Assembly (NCBI RefSeq): GCF_051209875.1
Contig: NZ_JBNTQY010000001.1
Location: 4,526,001 to 4,590,000 of the forward strand
Source: Emticicia sp051209875
GTDB taxonomy: Bacteria > Bacteroidota > Bacteroidia > Cytophagales > Spirosomataceae
Direction of reading: 5' to 3'
Length of the DNA: 64,000 nucleotides
Shown here: positions 51,737 to 60,717 of the stretch, piece after piece
Position numbering within the stretch: the stretch's first letter is position 1
Layout: each line of letters begins with the position of its first letter
The notes under the pieces: generated by a model
What the model saw: only the letters and a program-made list of their open reading frames with translations
Told to the model about the DNA's origin: nothing
Database searches by the model: none
Translations under genes and position numbers: made by a program

Positions 51737-53017
51737 ATGCTTATTACCACAGCCGAAGAAGCTCTTAAATTAGTAAAGTCAGGCGATAACATTTTTGTAC
51801 ATAGTGTAGCTGCTACTCCGCATCATTTAACTGATATTTTAGTAAAAAGAGCCGATTCTCTAACAAATGTTGGCTTATATCATCTTCACACCGAAGGCGA
51901 AGCTCCTTACACCAAACCTGAATATGCTGGTATATTTCATACCAATGCATTTTTTATTGCAAAAAATACTCGTCAAGCAATTGCCGAAGGACGAGGAAGC
52001 TACATCCCCATTTTTTTGTCTGAAATACCAAGTTTATTTCGTCAGAATATTATTAAGTTAAATGTTGCACTGATTTCAGTTTCTCCACCCGAAAAAAGTG
52101 GTTTTTGTTCATTAGGTACTTCGGTCGATGCCACTTTGGCTGCCATTGATGCTGCCGATATTGTCATTGCACAAATCAACAAATATATTCCTCGTACGCT
52201 GGGAGATAGCCAAATTCATACCAGTCGAATTCATTATGGCGTTCCTTTTGATGAGCCTTTACACGAAGTTTCTTGGGGAAATCCGACCATTGAACAGCAA
52301 AAAATTGGCAATAATGTAGCATCTTTAGTAGAAGATGGAGCCACACTACAGATGGGCATCGGAAGTATCCCAAATGCTGTTTTGGCAGCTTTAGAACACC
52401 ATAAAGACTTAGGTATTCATACTGAAATGTTTTCTGATGGTATCATTCCTCTGATAGAGAAAGGTGTGATTACTGGAAAATACAAAAAACGCAACAAAGG
52501 CAAAATCGTATCAACATTTCTTTGTGGTACAAAAGATTTGTATGATTTTGTTGATGATAATCCATTGGTTACAATGATGCGAGTCGACTATGTGAACGAT
52601 ACTTCAATCATTCGCCAAAACCCTAAAGTAACTGCTATTAATAGTGCTATCGAAATTGACATCACAGGTCAGATTTGTGCCGATAGCATTGGTGATTATA
52701 TGTACTCAGGCGTTGGTGGGCAAATGGATTTTATCAGAGGGGCAGCACTTTCAGAAGGTGGTAAACCCATCATTGCCTTGAATGCAACTACTTCTAATGG
52801 TTTATCTAAAATTGTATCTCATCTGAAAGATGGAGCTGGGGTAGTAACAACTCGGGCCCATGTGCATTATGTTGTAACAGAATTCGGCATCGCTTATCTT
52901 TATGGAAAAAATTTAGTAGAAAGAGCTAAAGAACTCATCAAAATTGCTCACCCTGCTCATCGTGAAGCATTGGCTAAAGCTGCTTATGAACGATTTAAGC
53001 AAAATTATTCCAAATAG
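51737..53017 (+). CDS. Acetyl-CoA hydrolase/CoA-transferase family protein
   Basis: A 426-residue cytosolic enzyme starting at the ATG of MLITTAEEALKLVKSGD; a TTG 27 bases upstream extends the frame but lacks family support. Landmarks are VALISVSPPEKSGFCSLGTSVD, GATLQMGIGSIPNAVLAAL, SGVGGQMDFIRGA and VVTEFGIAYLYGKNLVERAKELI near the end. This matches the acetyl-CoA hydrolase / 4-hydroxybutyrate CoA-transferase family. Substrate specificity (acetate, succinate, hydroxybutyrate) cannot be read. It stands alone before a helicase gene on the same strand (57 bases). Confidence 0.92.
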   Translation: MLITTAEEALKLVKSGDNIFVHSVAATPHHLTDILVKRADSLTNVGLYHLHTEGEAPYTKPEYAGIFHTNAFFIAKNTRQAIAEGRGSYIPIFLSEIPSLFRQNIIKLNVALISVSPPEKSGFCSLGTSVDATLAAIDAADIVIAQINKYIPRTLGDSQIHTSRIHYGVPFDEPLHEVSWGNPTIEQQKIGNNVASLVEDGATLQMGIGSIPNAVLAALEHHKDLGIHTEMFSDGIIPLIEKGVITGKYKKRNKGKIVSTFLCGTKDLYDFVDDNPLVTMMRVDYVNDTSIIRQNPKVTAINSAIEIDITGQICADSIGDYMYSGVGGQMDFIRGAALSEGGKPIIALNATTSNGLSKIVSHLKDGAGVVTTRAHVHYVVTEFGIAYLYGKNLVERAKELIKIAHPAHREALAKAAYERFKQNYSK

Positions 53018-53074
53018 TATTTGACTATTGCTAAGCACAAATGCCCACTTCTTAAAAATTCCGTACCTTTGTGT

Positions 53075-54973
53075 ATGGATTATTTCAAAAAATTACTTGA
53101 TTTGCTTAAGACTGAGCGTGAGGAAGACCACGCTCAGTATCAAAAACTTACCGAACAATCATCTGTTGCCGAGCGTCGAGCCAATGGACTAACTTGGTAT
53201 CCAATTGCTATCAGAGGCTCAGAAATGAGTCGTGGAGATTACATTACAGTCGAGGTCGAACGAACTACACATCAAGATATTTCACATCAATTACGTACTG
53301 GGATGCCTGCCGTTTTTTTTGGCAACCACGATCCACAAAAAGATCGTATTGAAGGCACGATTACGCACCAAAATGGCAATAGATTAAAAATCACACTTCG
53401 TACCGATGAATTGCCTGATTTTGCTCGTGATGGCAAATTAGGAATTGATGTACTTTTTGATGATAATTCTTATGATGAAATGCAAACGGCTCTCAAGCTC
53501 GCTAATGAACTTTCGGAAAAACCTGAAGGTAATTTAATAAAAATTTTAACGGGTGAACGACAGCCAACATTTAATAAAGATTTATATAAAATCACATTAC
53601 CAAAACTCAATTCTTCCCAAAACAATGCAGTTGACAAAATACTGTCAGCCACTGAATTAGCCATCGTTCATGGCCCTCCAGGTACTGGAAAAACCACTAC
53701 TTTGGTACAAGCCATCAAGGCTTTAATCAAGCAAGATAATGCTAAAATTTTGGTTGTTGCACCAAGTAATACCGCAGTAGATTTATTGAGTGAGAAACTT
53801 TCGGAAGAAGGCTTAAATGTATTGAGAGTAGGCAACCCTGCAAGAGTAAGCGAGCGTTTGATGTCATTAACTTTAGATAGTAAAATATCCGAACATCCAA
53901 TGATAAAAAATGCCAAAATGCTAAAAAAACAAGCCAATGAATACAAAAGCATGGCTCATAAATACAAGCGAAATTTTGGAAAGTCGGAGCGTGATCAGCG
54001 AAAATTATTGTTTGAAGAAGCTCATAAAATCATGAAGGAAGTTGATAATACCGAGCAGTATATCATTAATGATTTAGTTACAAAAGCTCAGGTGATAACA
54101 GCAACTTTGGTTGGTTCAAATCATTATACAGTCCGAAACCTAAAATATCATACAGTAGTAATTGACGAAGCTGGACAAGCCTTAGAACCAGCCTGCTGGA
54201 TTCCTATTCTAAAAGCTCAAAAAGTAGTCTTAGCTGGTGACCATTGTCAATTATCACCAACGATTAAGTCAAACGAAGCAGCAAAAAATGGTTTAAGTAC
54301 TACTTTGCTTGAAAAATGTGTAGCTCTTCACCCCGAAGCGGTTACGCTTTTAGAAGAACAATACCGCATGAATGAGCAAATCATGGCACATTCTTCAAAA
54401 GTTTTCTATAATAATCAACTAAAAGCCCATGATTCGGTAGCTAAACATTTGCTTTTTGATAATGATTTACCATTACTATTTATTGATACAGCAGGATGCA
54501 GCTTCGATGAAAAACTCGACGGTACAAGTTCGACAAACCCCGAAGAAGCAGCATTTTTATTCAAACATTTAAGTTTATTTACGACTGAGTTAAAAACATA
54601 TTTTTCAAAAGAAAACTTCCCAACGATTGCTATTATTTCGCCTTATAAACAGCAAATCAATATTCTAAAAGAGCAACTCGAACATTCACCCGATTTACAA
54701 GATTATCTTAGCAAGATTTCAGTAAATACCATTGATAGTTTTCAAGGACAAGAGCGAGATATTGTCTATATAAGTCTTACTCGAAGCAACGCCGAAGGAG
54801 CGATTGGCTTCTTGTCTGACATCCGTCGTATGAATGTGGCCATGACCCGTGCCAGAAAGAAATTAGTTGTGATTGGTGATAGTGCTACACTGGCAAGTTC
54901 AGCTTTTTATGCCGATTTCATTGCTTTTTCACAGGAAATTGAAGCTTATCAGAGTGCTTGGGAGTGGATGTAA
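53075..54973 (+). CDS. IGHMBP2/Upf1-like SF1B helicase
   Basis: A 632-residue ATP-dependent helicase. The ATG of MDYFKKLLDLLKTEREEDH is chosen; the frame is open 54 bases further up but that part overlaps a non-coding leader. The motifs are Q region LNSSQNNAVDKIL, I VHGPPGTGKTTTLVQAI, Ia VVAPSNTAVDLL, II VVIDEAGQALEPACWIP, III VLAGDHCQLSPTI, IV LEEQYRMNEQIM, V SVNTIDSFQGQERDIVYIS and VI RRMNVAMTRARKKLVVIG. An N-terminal beta-barrel precedes the core. The 3' end overlaps the convergent SGNH-like gene by 25 bases. Confidence 0.93.
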   Translation: MDYFKKLLDLLKTEREEDHAQYQKLTEQSSVAERRANGLTWYPIAIRGSEMSRGDYITVEVERTTHQDISHQLRTGMPAVFFGNHDPQKDRIEGTITHQNGNRLKITLRTDELPDFARDGKLGIDVLFDDNSYDEMQTALKLANELSEKPEGNLIKILTGERQPTFNKDLYKITLPKLNSSQNNAVDKILSATELAIVHGPPGTGKTTTLVQAIKALIKQDNAKILVVAPSNTAVDLLSEKLSEEGLNVLRVGNPARVSERLMSLTLDSKISEHPMIKNAKMLKKQANEYKSMAHKYKRNFGKSERDQRKLLFEEAHKIMKEVDNTEQYIINDLVTKAQVITATLVGSNHYTVRNLKYHTVVIDEAGQALEPACWIPILKAQKVVLAGDHCQLSPTIKSNEAAKNGLSTTLLEKCVALHPEAVTLLEEQYRMNEQIMAHSSKVFYNNQLKAHDSVAKHLLFDNDLPLLFIDTAGCSFDEKLDGTSSTNPEEAAFLFKHLSLFTTELKTYFSKENFPTIAIISPYKQQINILKEQLEHSPDLQDYLSKISVNTIDSFQGQERDIVYISLTRSNAEGAIGFLSDIRRMNVAMTRARKKLVVIGDSATLASSAFYADFIAFSQEIEAYQSAWEWM

Positions 54974-55890
54974 GGGGATTTATCCATAGTCCTTATTTTT
55001 TTTATTAATTCATCGGTATAAATTTTAGCACCATACTTATTCAGATGGTTCTCATCAAACAAGTAGCTTCTTTTTTTCATATTGTTTAGAAACAAAGGTG
55101 AATAAAACCATCTATTCTCAGGAAGTATCTTATTGAAAATTGGAAAAGTAAGCGTTTTTTCTTTTATATCTTTAATCGTTGTAGGCACAAAGAAAATGAT
55201 ATTAATATTATTTTCTTTACCCTCATTAATTAATTCTTCAATGAAATGAAGATATTTATGCTGGACAGGATTTAATTCTTTATTTACATTTGCTATTTCT
55301 TGAAAAGTAATAACTGTCTTATTACTTCCTTTATAAATTGAAGAATCGTTGACATATCCTATTTCAGGTTTAAGCGTCAAATTTGATTCAAATAGTATCT
55401 TGATTGATTCCTTTAAGCTCAGAAAATGAAATATTATGTTATCTATTTTTTCAATTTTTTCACTGAGTGTCAAATGTAATTTCAATAAATTTATGCAATC
55501 AGTTTCTGAAAAAAAATATTTATAGGAGACTGGAGGAGTTGGTTGGCTGCTGCAAAGTTCTATAAATATAGTACTTTGAGGTGGAGAAATCTTAATAAGT
55601 CTTTTTGCTAATAAGTAGTTATACAAAAAACTTGATTTAGATAATCCAAGGTTATAAATTCCTTTCAATTTAAACGTTTTTTGCAATTGGTCGGTATTAA
55701 CACTTCGTCGAACCCTACTTGTACCAACAAAATATATTTTTGGTGATTTATTTGCAAAATCAATTTGTTTTTTAAGTTCATCAGCAGTATTAATCATATT
55801 AACGACAGTTCTACATCCGATACTAAACAAAACAACTATAAAAACATAGCTTGTGAATTTCAAAAGAGATGGCTTTGTTGAGCTAAGCAT
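54949..55890 (-). CDS. SGNH-like membrane-anchored protein (AlgJ/DltD-like position)
   Basis: A 313-residue protein; the ATG at 55890 (MLSSTKPSLLKFTSYVFIVVLFSIGC) gives a signal-anchor, while a longer frame overlaps the MBOAT gene. The extracytoplasmic part starts KIYFVGTSRVRRSVNTDQL, where GTSR stands for the GDS-type nucleophile block of SGNH proteins, followed by NLGLSKSSF. It ends FDENHLNKYGAKIYTDELI, matching the SGNH DxxH block. Pairing with an MBOAT protein is the rule for AlgI/AlgJ-X, DltB/DltD and PatA/PatB. It probably completes transfer of an acyl group to an extracellular acceptor. Confidence 0.7.
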   Translation of the reverse strand: MLSSTKPSLLKFTSYVFIVVLFSIGCRTVVNMINTADELKKQIDFANKSPKIYFVGTSRVRRSVNTDQLQKTFKLKGIYNLGLSKSSFLYNYLLAKRLIKISPPQSTIFIELCSSQPTPPVSYKYFFSETDCINLLKLHLTLSEKIEKIDNIIFHFLSLKESIKILFESNLTLKPEIGYVNDSSIYKGSNKTVITFQEIANVNKELNPVQHKYLHFIEELINEGKENNINIIFFVPTTIKDIKEKTLTFPIFNKILPENRWFYSPLFLNNMKKRSYLFDENHLNKYGAKIYTDELIKKIRTMDKSPYIHSQAL

Positions 55891-55892
55891 AT

Positions 55893-57251
55893 TTAGAAAC
55901 GGGTGTAATAAAAATTCTGTTGAGGAGTTAAACCAAAGAAAAGGATAAGAATGGTCAAAAGTATATAAATCAACCAACGTTTTGTGAAAGAAAGTGTCGC
56001 TATATATTCATCTATACTTTGTTGATTTGCTTTCCGATTGATAAAATCCATAAATAAGAAAAGAGGTGGTATAAAAATGAATTGTTTTATTAACGTTGTT
56101 TCATTCAAAAATCTAAAGTTAGAACTTAAAAATAGTGCATTTATTGAGCTTTTAAAGTCATTAGACCTAAAAAAAATAGCAAGAAAAGCAGCAATAATTA
56201 AGTGATAGAAAACACCAGCTATTTTTCTAAAATTAGTTGAAAAAACCTCAAAATATTGTTGATAATTTCTTTCTAATAATATCCATGTGGCATTAAGTAT
56301 TGACCAAATCAAAAATTTAATAGATATTTCATGCCATAATCCAATGAGCAAAAAAGTGATAAAAGTAGCTATATTATTTGCGTTTTTAGACTTTATATTC
56401 TTTGCAATAGCAAAAAAGAAATAATCTCTAAACCAATGATTTAGTGTAATATGCCACCCTTTCCAAAAGTTTTGTCTTGAATTTGACAAATAAACTCGAT
56501 TCCCAAAATTAGGATTGAGACGAATCCCAAAAATGCGAGAAATACCTTGATAAATATCTATATAAGAACTAAAATCACAATAAAGTTGTAAAAAAAACAA
56601 CAGTCCACCTATCAATACTATTATTCCTTGATAGGTACTTGGCTCATCCATAATTCTATCAACAACGACCTTAAGCTTTTGAGCTAATACAAGATTTTTA
56701 AATATACCCCACAAAACTAACCTAAAACCCGCCGAGAAATTTTCATTTGAAAATTCGATTCTATCTGTAAATTGTCGGATAGTTTTTTTATACCGTTGCA
56801 AAGGTCCTGCACTTACGTATGGAAAATAACTTAAATATAGTAGAAGGCGTTCGTAGCTATTTTCTGCCACAATATAACTCTTCTTAATGTCAAAAAGATA
56901 ACTTAAAGCATTAAATGTTATGTATGAAATACCAAGTATTTCAAGCGTTTTTGTTCGATTTTGAACAAATAAGAAAGAAAATTTTAAAAATAAAAGTGGA
57001 AGTAGTGTACAGATAATAAGTACAAAATACTGAGCTTTGAAAGCTTTTTTTTCAACGTTTTTTCCTGCAAAAAAAACAAATAAAGTGTAAAAAAGAATAA
57101 AGATTAATCCAGTTAACCCAGCATTAAAAGCATAAAATATCAGGCTCCCAAATAAAAGTATTCTCCATGCTTTTATTTTTTTTTGTAGAATACTAACACT
57201 TACAAGAGCGATAAAGGCAATAACTATCGTAATCGAAAGATTGATTGACAT
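55893..57251 (-). CDS. MBOAT-family acyltransferase (AlgI/DltB-like)
   Basis: A 452-residue inner-membrane protein from the ATG at 57251 (MSINLSITIVIAFIALVSVSIL); the longer frame overlaps the P450 gene. About ten membrane segments. Family motifs are FPYVSAGPLQRYKKT, LQLYCDFSSYIDIYQGISRIFGI, NFWKGWHITLNHWFRDYFFF (with the conserved W and H) and LLIGLWHEISIKFLIWSILN, in which the active-site His is present. It ends FFGLTPQQNFYYTRF, the typical C-terminus. It moves an acyl group from a cytoplasmic donor to an exported acceptor. It sits 8 bases after the P450 stop. Confidence 0.9.
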   Translation of the reverse strand: MSINLSITIVIAFIALVSVSILQKKIKAWRILLFGSLIFYAFNAGLTGLIFILFYTLFVFFAGKNVEKKAFKAQYFVLIICTLLPLLFLKFSFLFVQNRTKTLEILGISYITFNALSYLFDIKKSYIVAENSYERLLLYLSYFPYVSAGPLQRYKKTIRQFTDRIEFSNENFSAGFRLVLWGIFKNLVLAQKLKVVVDRIMDEPSTYQGIIVLIGGLLFFLQLYCDFSSYIDIYQGISRIFGIRLNPNFGNRVYLSNSRQNFWKGWHITLNHWFRDYFFFAIAKNIKSKNANNIATFITFLLIGLWHEISIKFLIWSILNATWILLERNYQQYFEVFSTNFRKIAGVFYHLIIAAFLAIFFRSNDFKSSINALFLSSNFRFLNETTLIKQFIFIPPLFLFMDFINRKANQQSIDEYIATLSFTKRWLIYILLTILILFFGLTPQQNFYYTRF

Positions 57252-57259
57252 AGAATGTT

Positions 57260-58498
57260 CTATTTCTTGGTAACATACAAGTTTTTGATACCACGCATAA
57301 AGACCGATTTTTGCCAAACTACTTCATCCTGTTCACTCAAACGATATTTTTTCAAGCAAAGAGCTAATGGTTTTAATAATCCTCGAAGTTCTAAACGGGC
57401 TAATTTTGCACCAATACATGAATGTGAGCCACTTCCAAATGCTAAGTGTGGATTATATCCCCTTTCAGGAACAATTTGTTGGGCATTTTCAAATACTGAT
57501 GGGTCTCTATTAGCAGAAGCTAAACACAAAAAAAGCTTCGAGCCACTCGGGATTTCATGCCCTCCAATTTCAATCGGATTTTTATTAATCCTGATGGTAT
57601 ATTGTTGAGGTGAGGCAAAACGGAATAACTCTTCGACTAAAACATTAACTTGTCTTTCGTTGGCTTTTTCAATAAAATCAAGTAACTTAGGTTGTTTTAA
57701 CATCTCAAGCATACTCATGGTCAAAGTATCCACAGTCGTTTCAATGGATGCAAAAAAAACTAAAGAAATAAGAGAGATAAGTTCATCTTTAGACAGAGGA
57801 TTTGCCAATGCTGAATTATGCTTGCAAATTTGCCTAATAAATGAGTTCTTAGGTAAATCTGGGTTATCAAAATCGTCGGATATCAACTCAAAAAGCCATT
57901 CTGCTTCTTTATTTATAGCTTGATATGTTTTAATAGGAACATAAATCCCCTGAGACATTGCTAAATGATGGGAAGTATTCCTAAGTTTTTCATAATTATT
58001 CCAAACATCTTTAAAATCATTTGGCTGATAAAATGAAGAAAAAATTAAAATGGGAAGTATTGAAGCAACATGCCCTAAATCCAAATTTTCATCCTTAAAA
58101 TTTTGATCTAACCAATGCTTAACGTTGGTACTCACAATCTCATCATAATCGTACTCTTTTAACGTTTGTTCTAACAAGGCCCTACCAATCAAATGCATCT
58201 CATCATTCAAATACATTAACCATTTTTTAGAGCTTTTGGCTAAGTATGGACATTGTGCTGTATTTTTAAAAATAATGGGTTCTTTGATTTCAAAATAACC
58301 AGATAAATCAGTAGTATAAAACTCATCAGAACGTAAAATTTGCTTTATATCGCTGTGTCTAAACAATATCCACTCGCTAAAATTTCCTTTTTGAACGGGG
58401 TTAAATTCTAAACATTTAGAAAATTGCGGATAAGGGTCTTGGATATATTCGCTCGATGTTGGGTTCCATTTAATTAATTGTTTTTCTTCAATAGCCAT
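57260..58498 (-). CDS. Cytochrome P450
   Basis: A 412-residue soluble bacterial P450. The heme-binding loop is FGSGSHSCIGAKLARLE (Cys361), the ExxR motif is EELFR (Glu290, Arg293) and the I-helix is FASIETTVD (250-257), in which the usual Gly of AGxET is Ser251. PERGYNPHLAFG and NRDPSVFENAQ are normal. It overlaps the upstream carrier-protein gene by 25 bases, so translation is coupled. Many such P450s hydroxylate substrates held on carrier proteins, and the substrate here may be bound to the neighbouring carrier. Confidence 0.93.
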   Translation of the reverse strand: MAIEEKQLIKWNPTSSEYIQDPYPQFSKCLEFNPVQKGNFSEWILFRHSDIKQILRSDEFYTTDLSGYFEIKEPIIFKNTAQCPYLAKSSKKWLMYLNDEMHLIGRALLEQTLKEYDYDEIVSTNVKHWLDQNFKDENLDLGHVASILPILIFSSFYQPNDFKDVWNNYEKLRNTSHHLAMSQGIYVPIKTYQAINKEAEWLFELISDDFDNPDLPKNSFIRQICKHNSALANPLSKDELISLISLVFFASIETTVDTLTMSMLEMLKQPKLLDFIEKANERQVNVLVEELFRFASPQQYTIRINKNPIEIGGHEIPSGSKLFLCLASANRDPSVFENAQQIVPERGYNPHLAFGSGSHSCIGAKLARLELRGLLKPLALCLKKYRLSEQDEVVWQKSVFMRGIKNLYVTKK

Positions 58499-58713
58499 TC
58501 TATTAATTCGTTTACTGTTTCAAACTCATTAAATATTGTAGGTTCGATTTCATAACCAAGAAATTCTTCTAATGAATAAGAAAGGGAAACTGAAGAAAGA
58601 GAGTCTAATCGGTAATCTTCAATGGGTGAATTGAGAGAAATTTGATGTGGTTTTAATGCTAATTCTGAGGCCAAGTTTTCTTTGAACCAGTCTTCTAATT
58701 GTTCTTTTGGCAT
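58474..58713 (-). CDS. Acyl/peptidyl carrier protein
   Basis: A 79-residue phosphopantetheine carrier. The attachment motif is YRLDSLSSVSL (Ser38), followed by SLEEFLGYEIEPTIFNEFETVNELIEWLL, which is typical of stand-alone carrier proteins loaded by fatty acyl-AMP ligases or adenylation enzymes rather than the housekeeping AcpP. It is the first gene of the P450/MBOAT/SGNH operon. No loading enzyme (adenylation or FAAL) is within the window. Confidence 0.9.
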   Translation of the reverse strand: MPKEQLEDWFKENLASELALKPHQISLNSPIEDYRLDSLSSVSLSYSLEEFLGYEIEPTIFNEFETVNELIEWLLKKNN

Positions 58714-58750
58714 TATTTTAATTTATATTTTTTGATAATTAGATCGTTTA

Positions 58751-58758
58751 CAAAGGTA
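58751..58758 (-). promoter_or_regulatory. Likely -7 box of the carrier/P450/MBOAT operon
   Basis: TACCTTTG on the minus strand (58758-58751), 38 bases before the carrier-protein start. It matches the Bacteroidota -7 consensus. A well-spaced -33 TTTG was not found. Confidence 0.45.
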
Positions 58759-58950
58759 GCATAAATTCAAAAAAAGATTGATTGTCTTTTCAAAAAATCA
58801 TCAATACTTATGCTTTTCTTTTTAAAAGAAAGGCATTTATAGCCATACATCTATTATTAAAAAAGCTTTTTGTTCACACATTAAGCAACATAACTTTATT
58901 GTTTTTTAAAGGGACTTGGGTTTATTTTAGTTTTTGGTAGATAAGAAAAG

Positions 58951-58989
58951 AAAAAAGTCAATAAAATAAGACTAATCATTTTATTGACT
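58951..58989 (-). terminator. Terminator of the Uma2 gene
   Basis: AGTCAATAAAAT (58956-58967) and ATTTTATTGACT (58978-58989) form a 12-bp perfect stem. On the minus strand it is followed by T-runs. It lies 7 bases past the stop, separating Uma2 from the carrier operon. Confidence 0.85.
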
Positions 58990-58996
58990 CCTTCAT

Positions 58997-59653
58997 TTAT
59001 TTCAGTAAATCCTGCAAAGTTTCAAAATTCAGTTTTTCATCAAAAATCGCCCGAATTGGGATTTCAAAGCCTTTTATCACACTACTTTTAATCGTTCCAT
59101 TACTCGATTTTAGATTTAATTCATAGCGTTTTTCGTTTAATAAATATTGCTCAATTACCTCACTATCAGGGTCTATTATCCAATATTCAGCTACTTTATG
59201 AGTTTCATAATCATCAAATTTAACCCCTCTATCATTCTTTGCTGTACTTTTTGAAAGAATTTCTACCACAAAATCAGGAACAGGGAATAATGTTTGAACT
59301 TCCTTGAAATCTTTTGCTTTTTCATTTCCGAAAAAAACAATATCTGGTTCATAATCATTTCGAGTAAAAACTGTCATTATTTTCTCAAAACCTACAAAAC
59401 CCAACTTGTATTTATAGCAGTGGGTATCCAATAATTTGTACAGCAAACCTGTAGCCTGATTATGTCTTTTCATTACAGGTGAATGCACAACAATTTCACC
59501 ATTAATGAATTCAACTTTCATTGATTCATCAATTTCGTTATAGAATATCTCCCTACGTACTCGCTCTTCATTCAATTTACTACTTACTTCTTGAATCAAC
59601 AAAGGAGCATCAGGTAAATCTAAGATCTGTTCTAAAAGATTTTGGTGGAACAT
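58997..59653 (-). CDS. Uma2-family (DUF820) restriction-endonuclease-like protein
   Basis: A 218-residue protein of the PD-(D/E)xK fold: RVRREIFYNEIDESMKVEFINGEIVVHSPVMKRHN, then YEPDIVFFGNEKAKDF and DFVVEILSKSTAKNDRGVKFDDYE (the core D...ExxS block), then EYWIIDPDSEVIEQYLL. The family is expanded in Cyanobacteria and Bacteroidota, with uncertain function. It is monocistronic with its own terminator. Confidence 0.9.
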   Translation of the reverse strand: MFHQNLLEQILDLPDAPLLIQEVSSKLNEERVRREIFYNEIDESMKVEFINGEIVVHSPVMKRHNQATGLLYKLLDTHCYKYKLGFVGFEKIMTVFTRNDYEPDIVFFGNEKAKDFKEVQTLFPVPDFVVEILSKSTAKNDRGVKFDDYETHKVAEYWIIDPDSEVIEQYLLNEKRYELNLKSSNGTIKSSVIKGFEIPIRAIFDEKLNFETLQDLLK

Positions 59654-59708
59654 TCATTTGCTTTTTAATAGCACTAAGTTAGTTATTTTCACAAATACTT
59701 CCAAAGTT

Positions 59709-60548
59709 TTACTCATCAAACTTCACCCCTACTGGCTTACGATATTGCTCAAAAGGGATTTTCAGTAAACTTCCCAATCGGGCATTTTCTTCAGGTTTCA
59801 TGTGTGTATCAATGCCATAAATGATTTTGTCACGGTCGAGAATCATAAATGTCCCAAAAATTCTATCCCAAATCGAAAAGATATTTCCGTAATTTGAGTC
59901 TGTATAAGGCAATACATAATGATGATGTACTTTGTGCATATCAGGTGAAACAAGCACCCAACTCATAGCATTGTCTAGCCATTTAGGAATCACAATATTA
60001 GCATGATTGAACTGAGAAAGTAATACTGAAATCGCTTGATACATAAAAACCATCCACATCGGAGCTCCTGCTATTACAATACCCATTGTCGTAAAGATAA
60101 AACGAAAAACACTTTCGCCTGGGTGATGGCGATTGGCCGAGGTTGTGTCCACGTTTGTGTCCGAATGATGTACCAAATGAAATTTCCACATCCATTTCAC
60201 TTTATGTTCTGTCCAATGTACAAACCACGCCCCTATCAAATCTAATAATAGTAATCCTACAATTGTAAAAGCCCAAAGCGGCATTTCGGGCAACCATTGT
60301 AGAATGCCAAAGTGATTTTGTACAGCCCAATCAGCCGATTTAAGTAAAATAAAGGCCAAAGCAAAATTGACAATAATTGAAGTAATGGTAAAGAAAATAT
60401 TGATTCCTGCATGTTGAATTTTGTTGTATTTAAAATTGAACAACGGAACTGCGTATTCCACCATCCAAAAAAAAGCAATTCCACCAACTAAAATAATACT
60501 TCGGTGCAATGAAGGTATCGTTGCAAAATAATCTACTATTTGTTGCAT
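59709..60548 (-). CDS. Fatty acid hydroxylase / sterol desaturase family protein
   Basis: A 279-residue integral membrane di-iron enzyme with about four membrane segments. The His clusters are FVHWTEHKVKWMWKFHLVHHSDTNVDTTSANRHHP (HxxxH and HxxHH) and later DMHKVHHHYVLPYTDSNYGN, as in the family's eight-His site. It probably hydroxylates a lipid or carotenoid. It lies 55 bases upstream of Uma2 on the same strand. Confidence 0.9.
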   Translation of the reverse strand: MQQIVDYFATIPSLHRSIILVGGIAFFWMVEYAVPLFNFKYNKIQHAGINIFFTITSIIVNFALAFILLKSADWAVQNHFGILQWLPEMPLWAFTIVGLLLLDLIGAWFVHWTEHKVKWMWKFHLVHHSDTNVDTTSANRHHPGESVFRFIFTTMGIVIAGAPMWMVFMYQAISVLLSQFNHANIVIPKWLDNAMSWVLVSPDMHKVHHHYVLPYTDSNYGNIFSIWDRIFGTFMILDRDKIIYGIDTHMKPEENARLGSLLKIPFEQYRKPVGVKFDE

Positions 60549-60717
60549 AAGTTTATAGGTTTTTAGTTTCTTGGCATAAAGTTAGAGAGAAGAACGAGAT
60601 ATTAATATTTTTTTTATGCGAAAAAATTACAAATATTTATATTTTTTCTTTAATTTGTGATATAATAACTTTTGTTTATCTATTTTAGTTTTTTTGAAGG
60701 TGTTTAATTGATTTTAC

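Noticed and set aside
53064..53071. TACCTTTG as the -7 box of the SF1 helicase gene
   Set aside because: It lies only 3 bases before the start codon, so transcription would begin inside the gene, and no -33 box is properly spaced.
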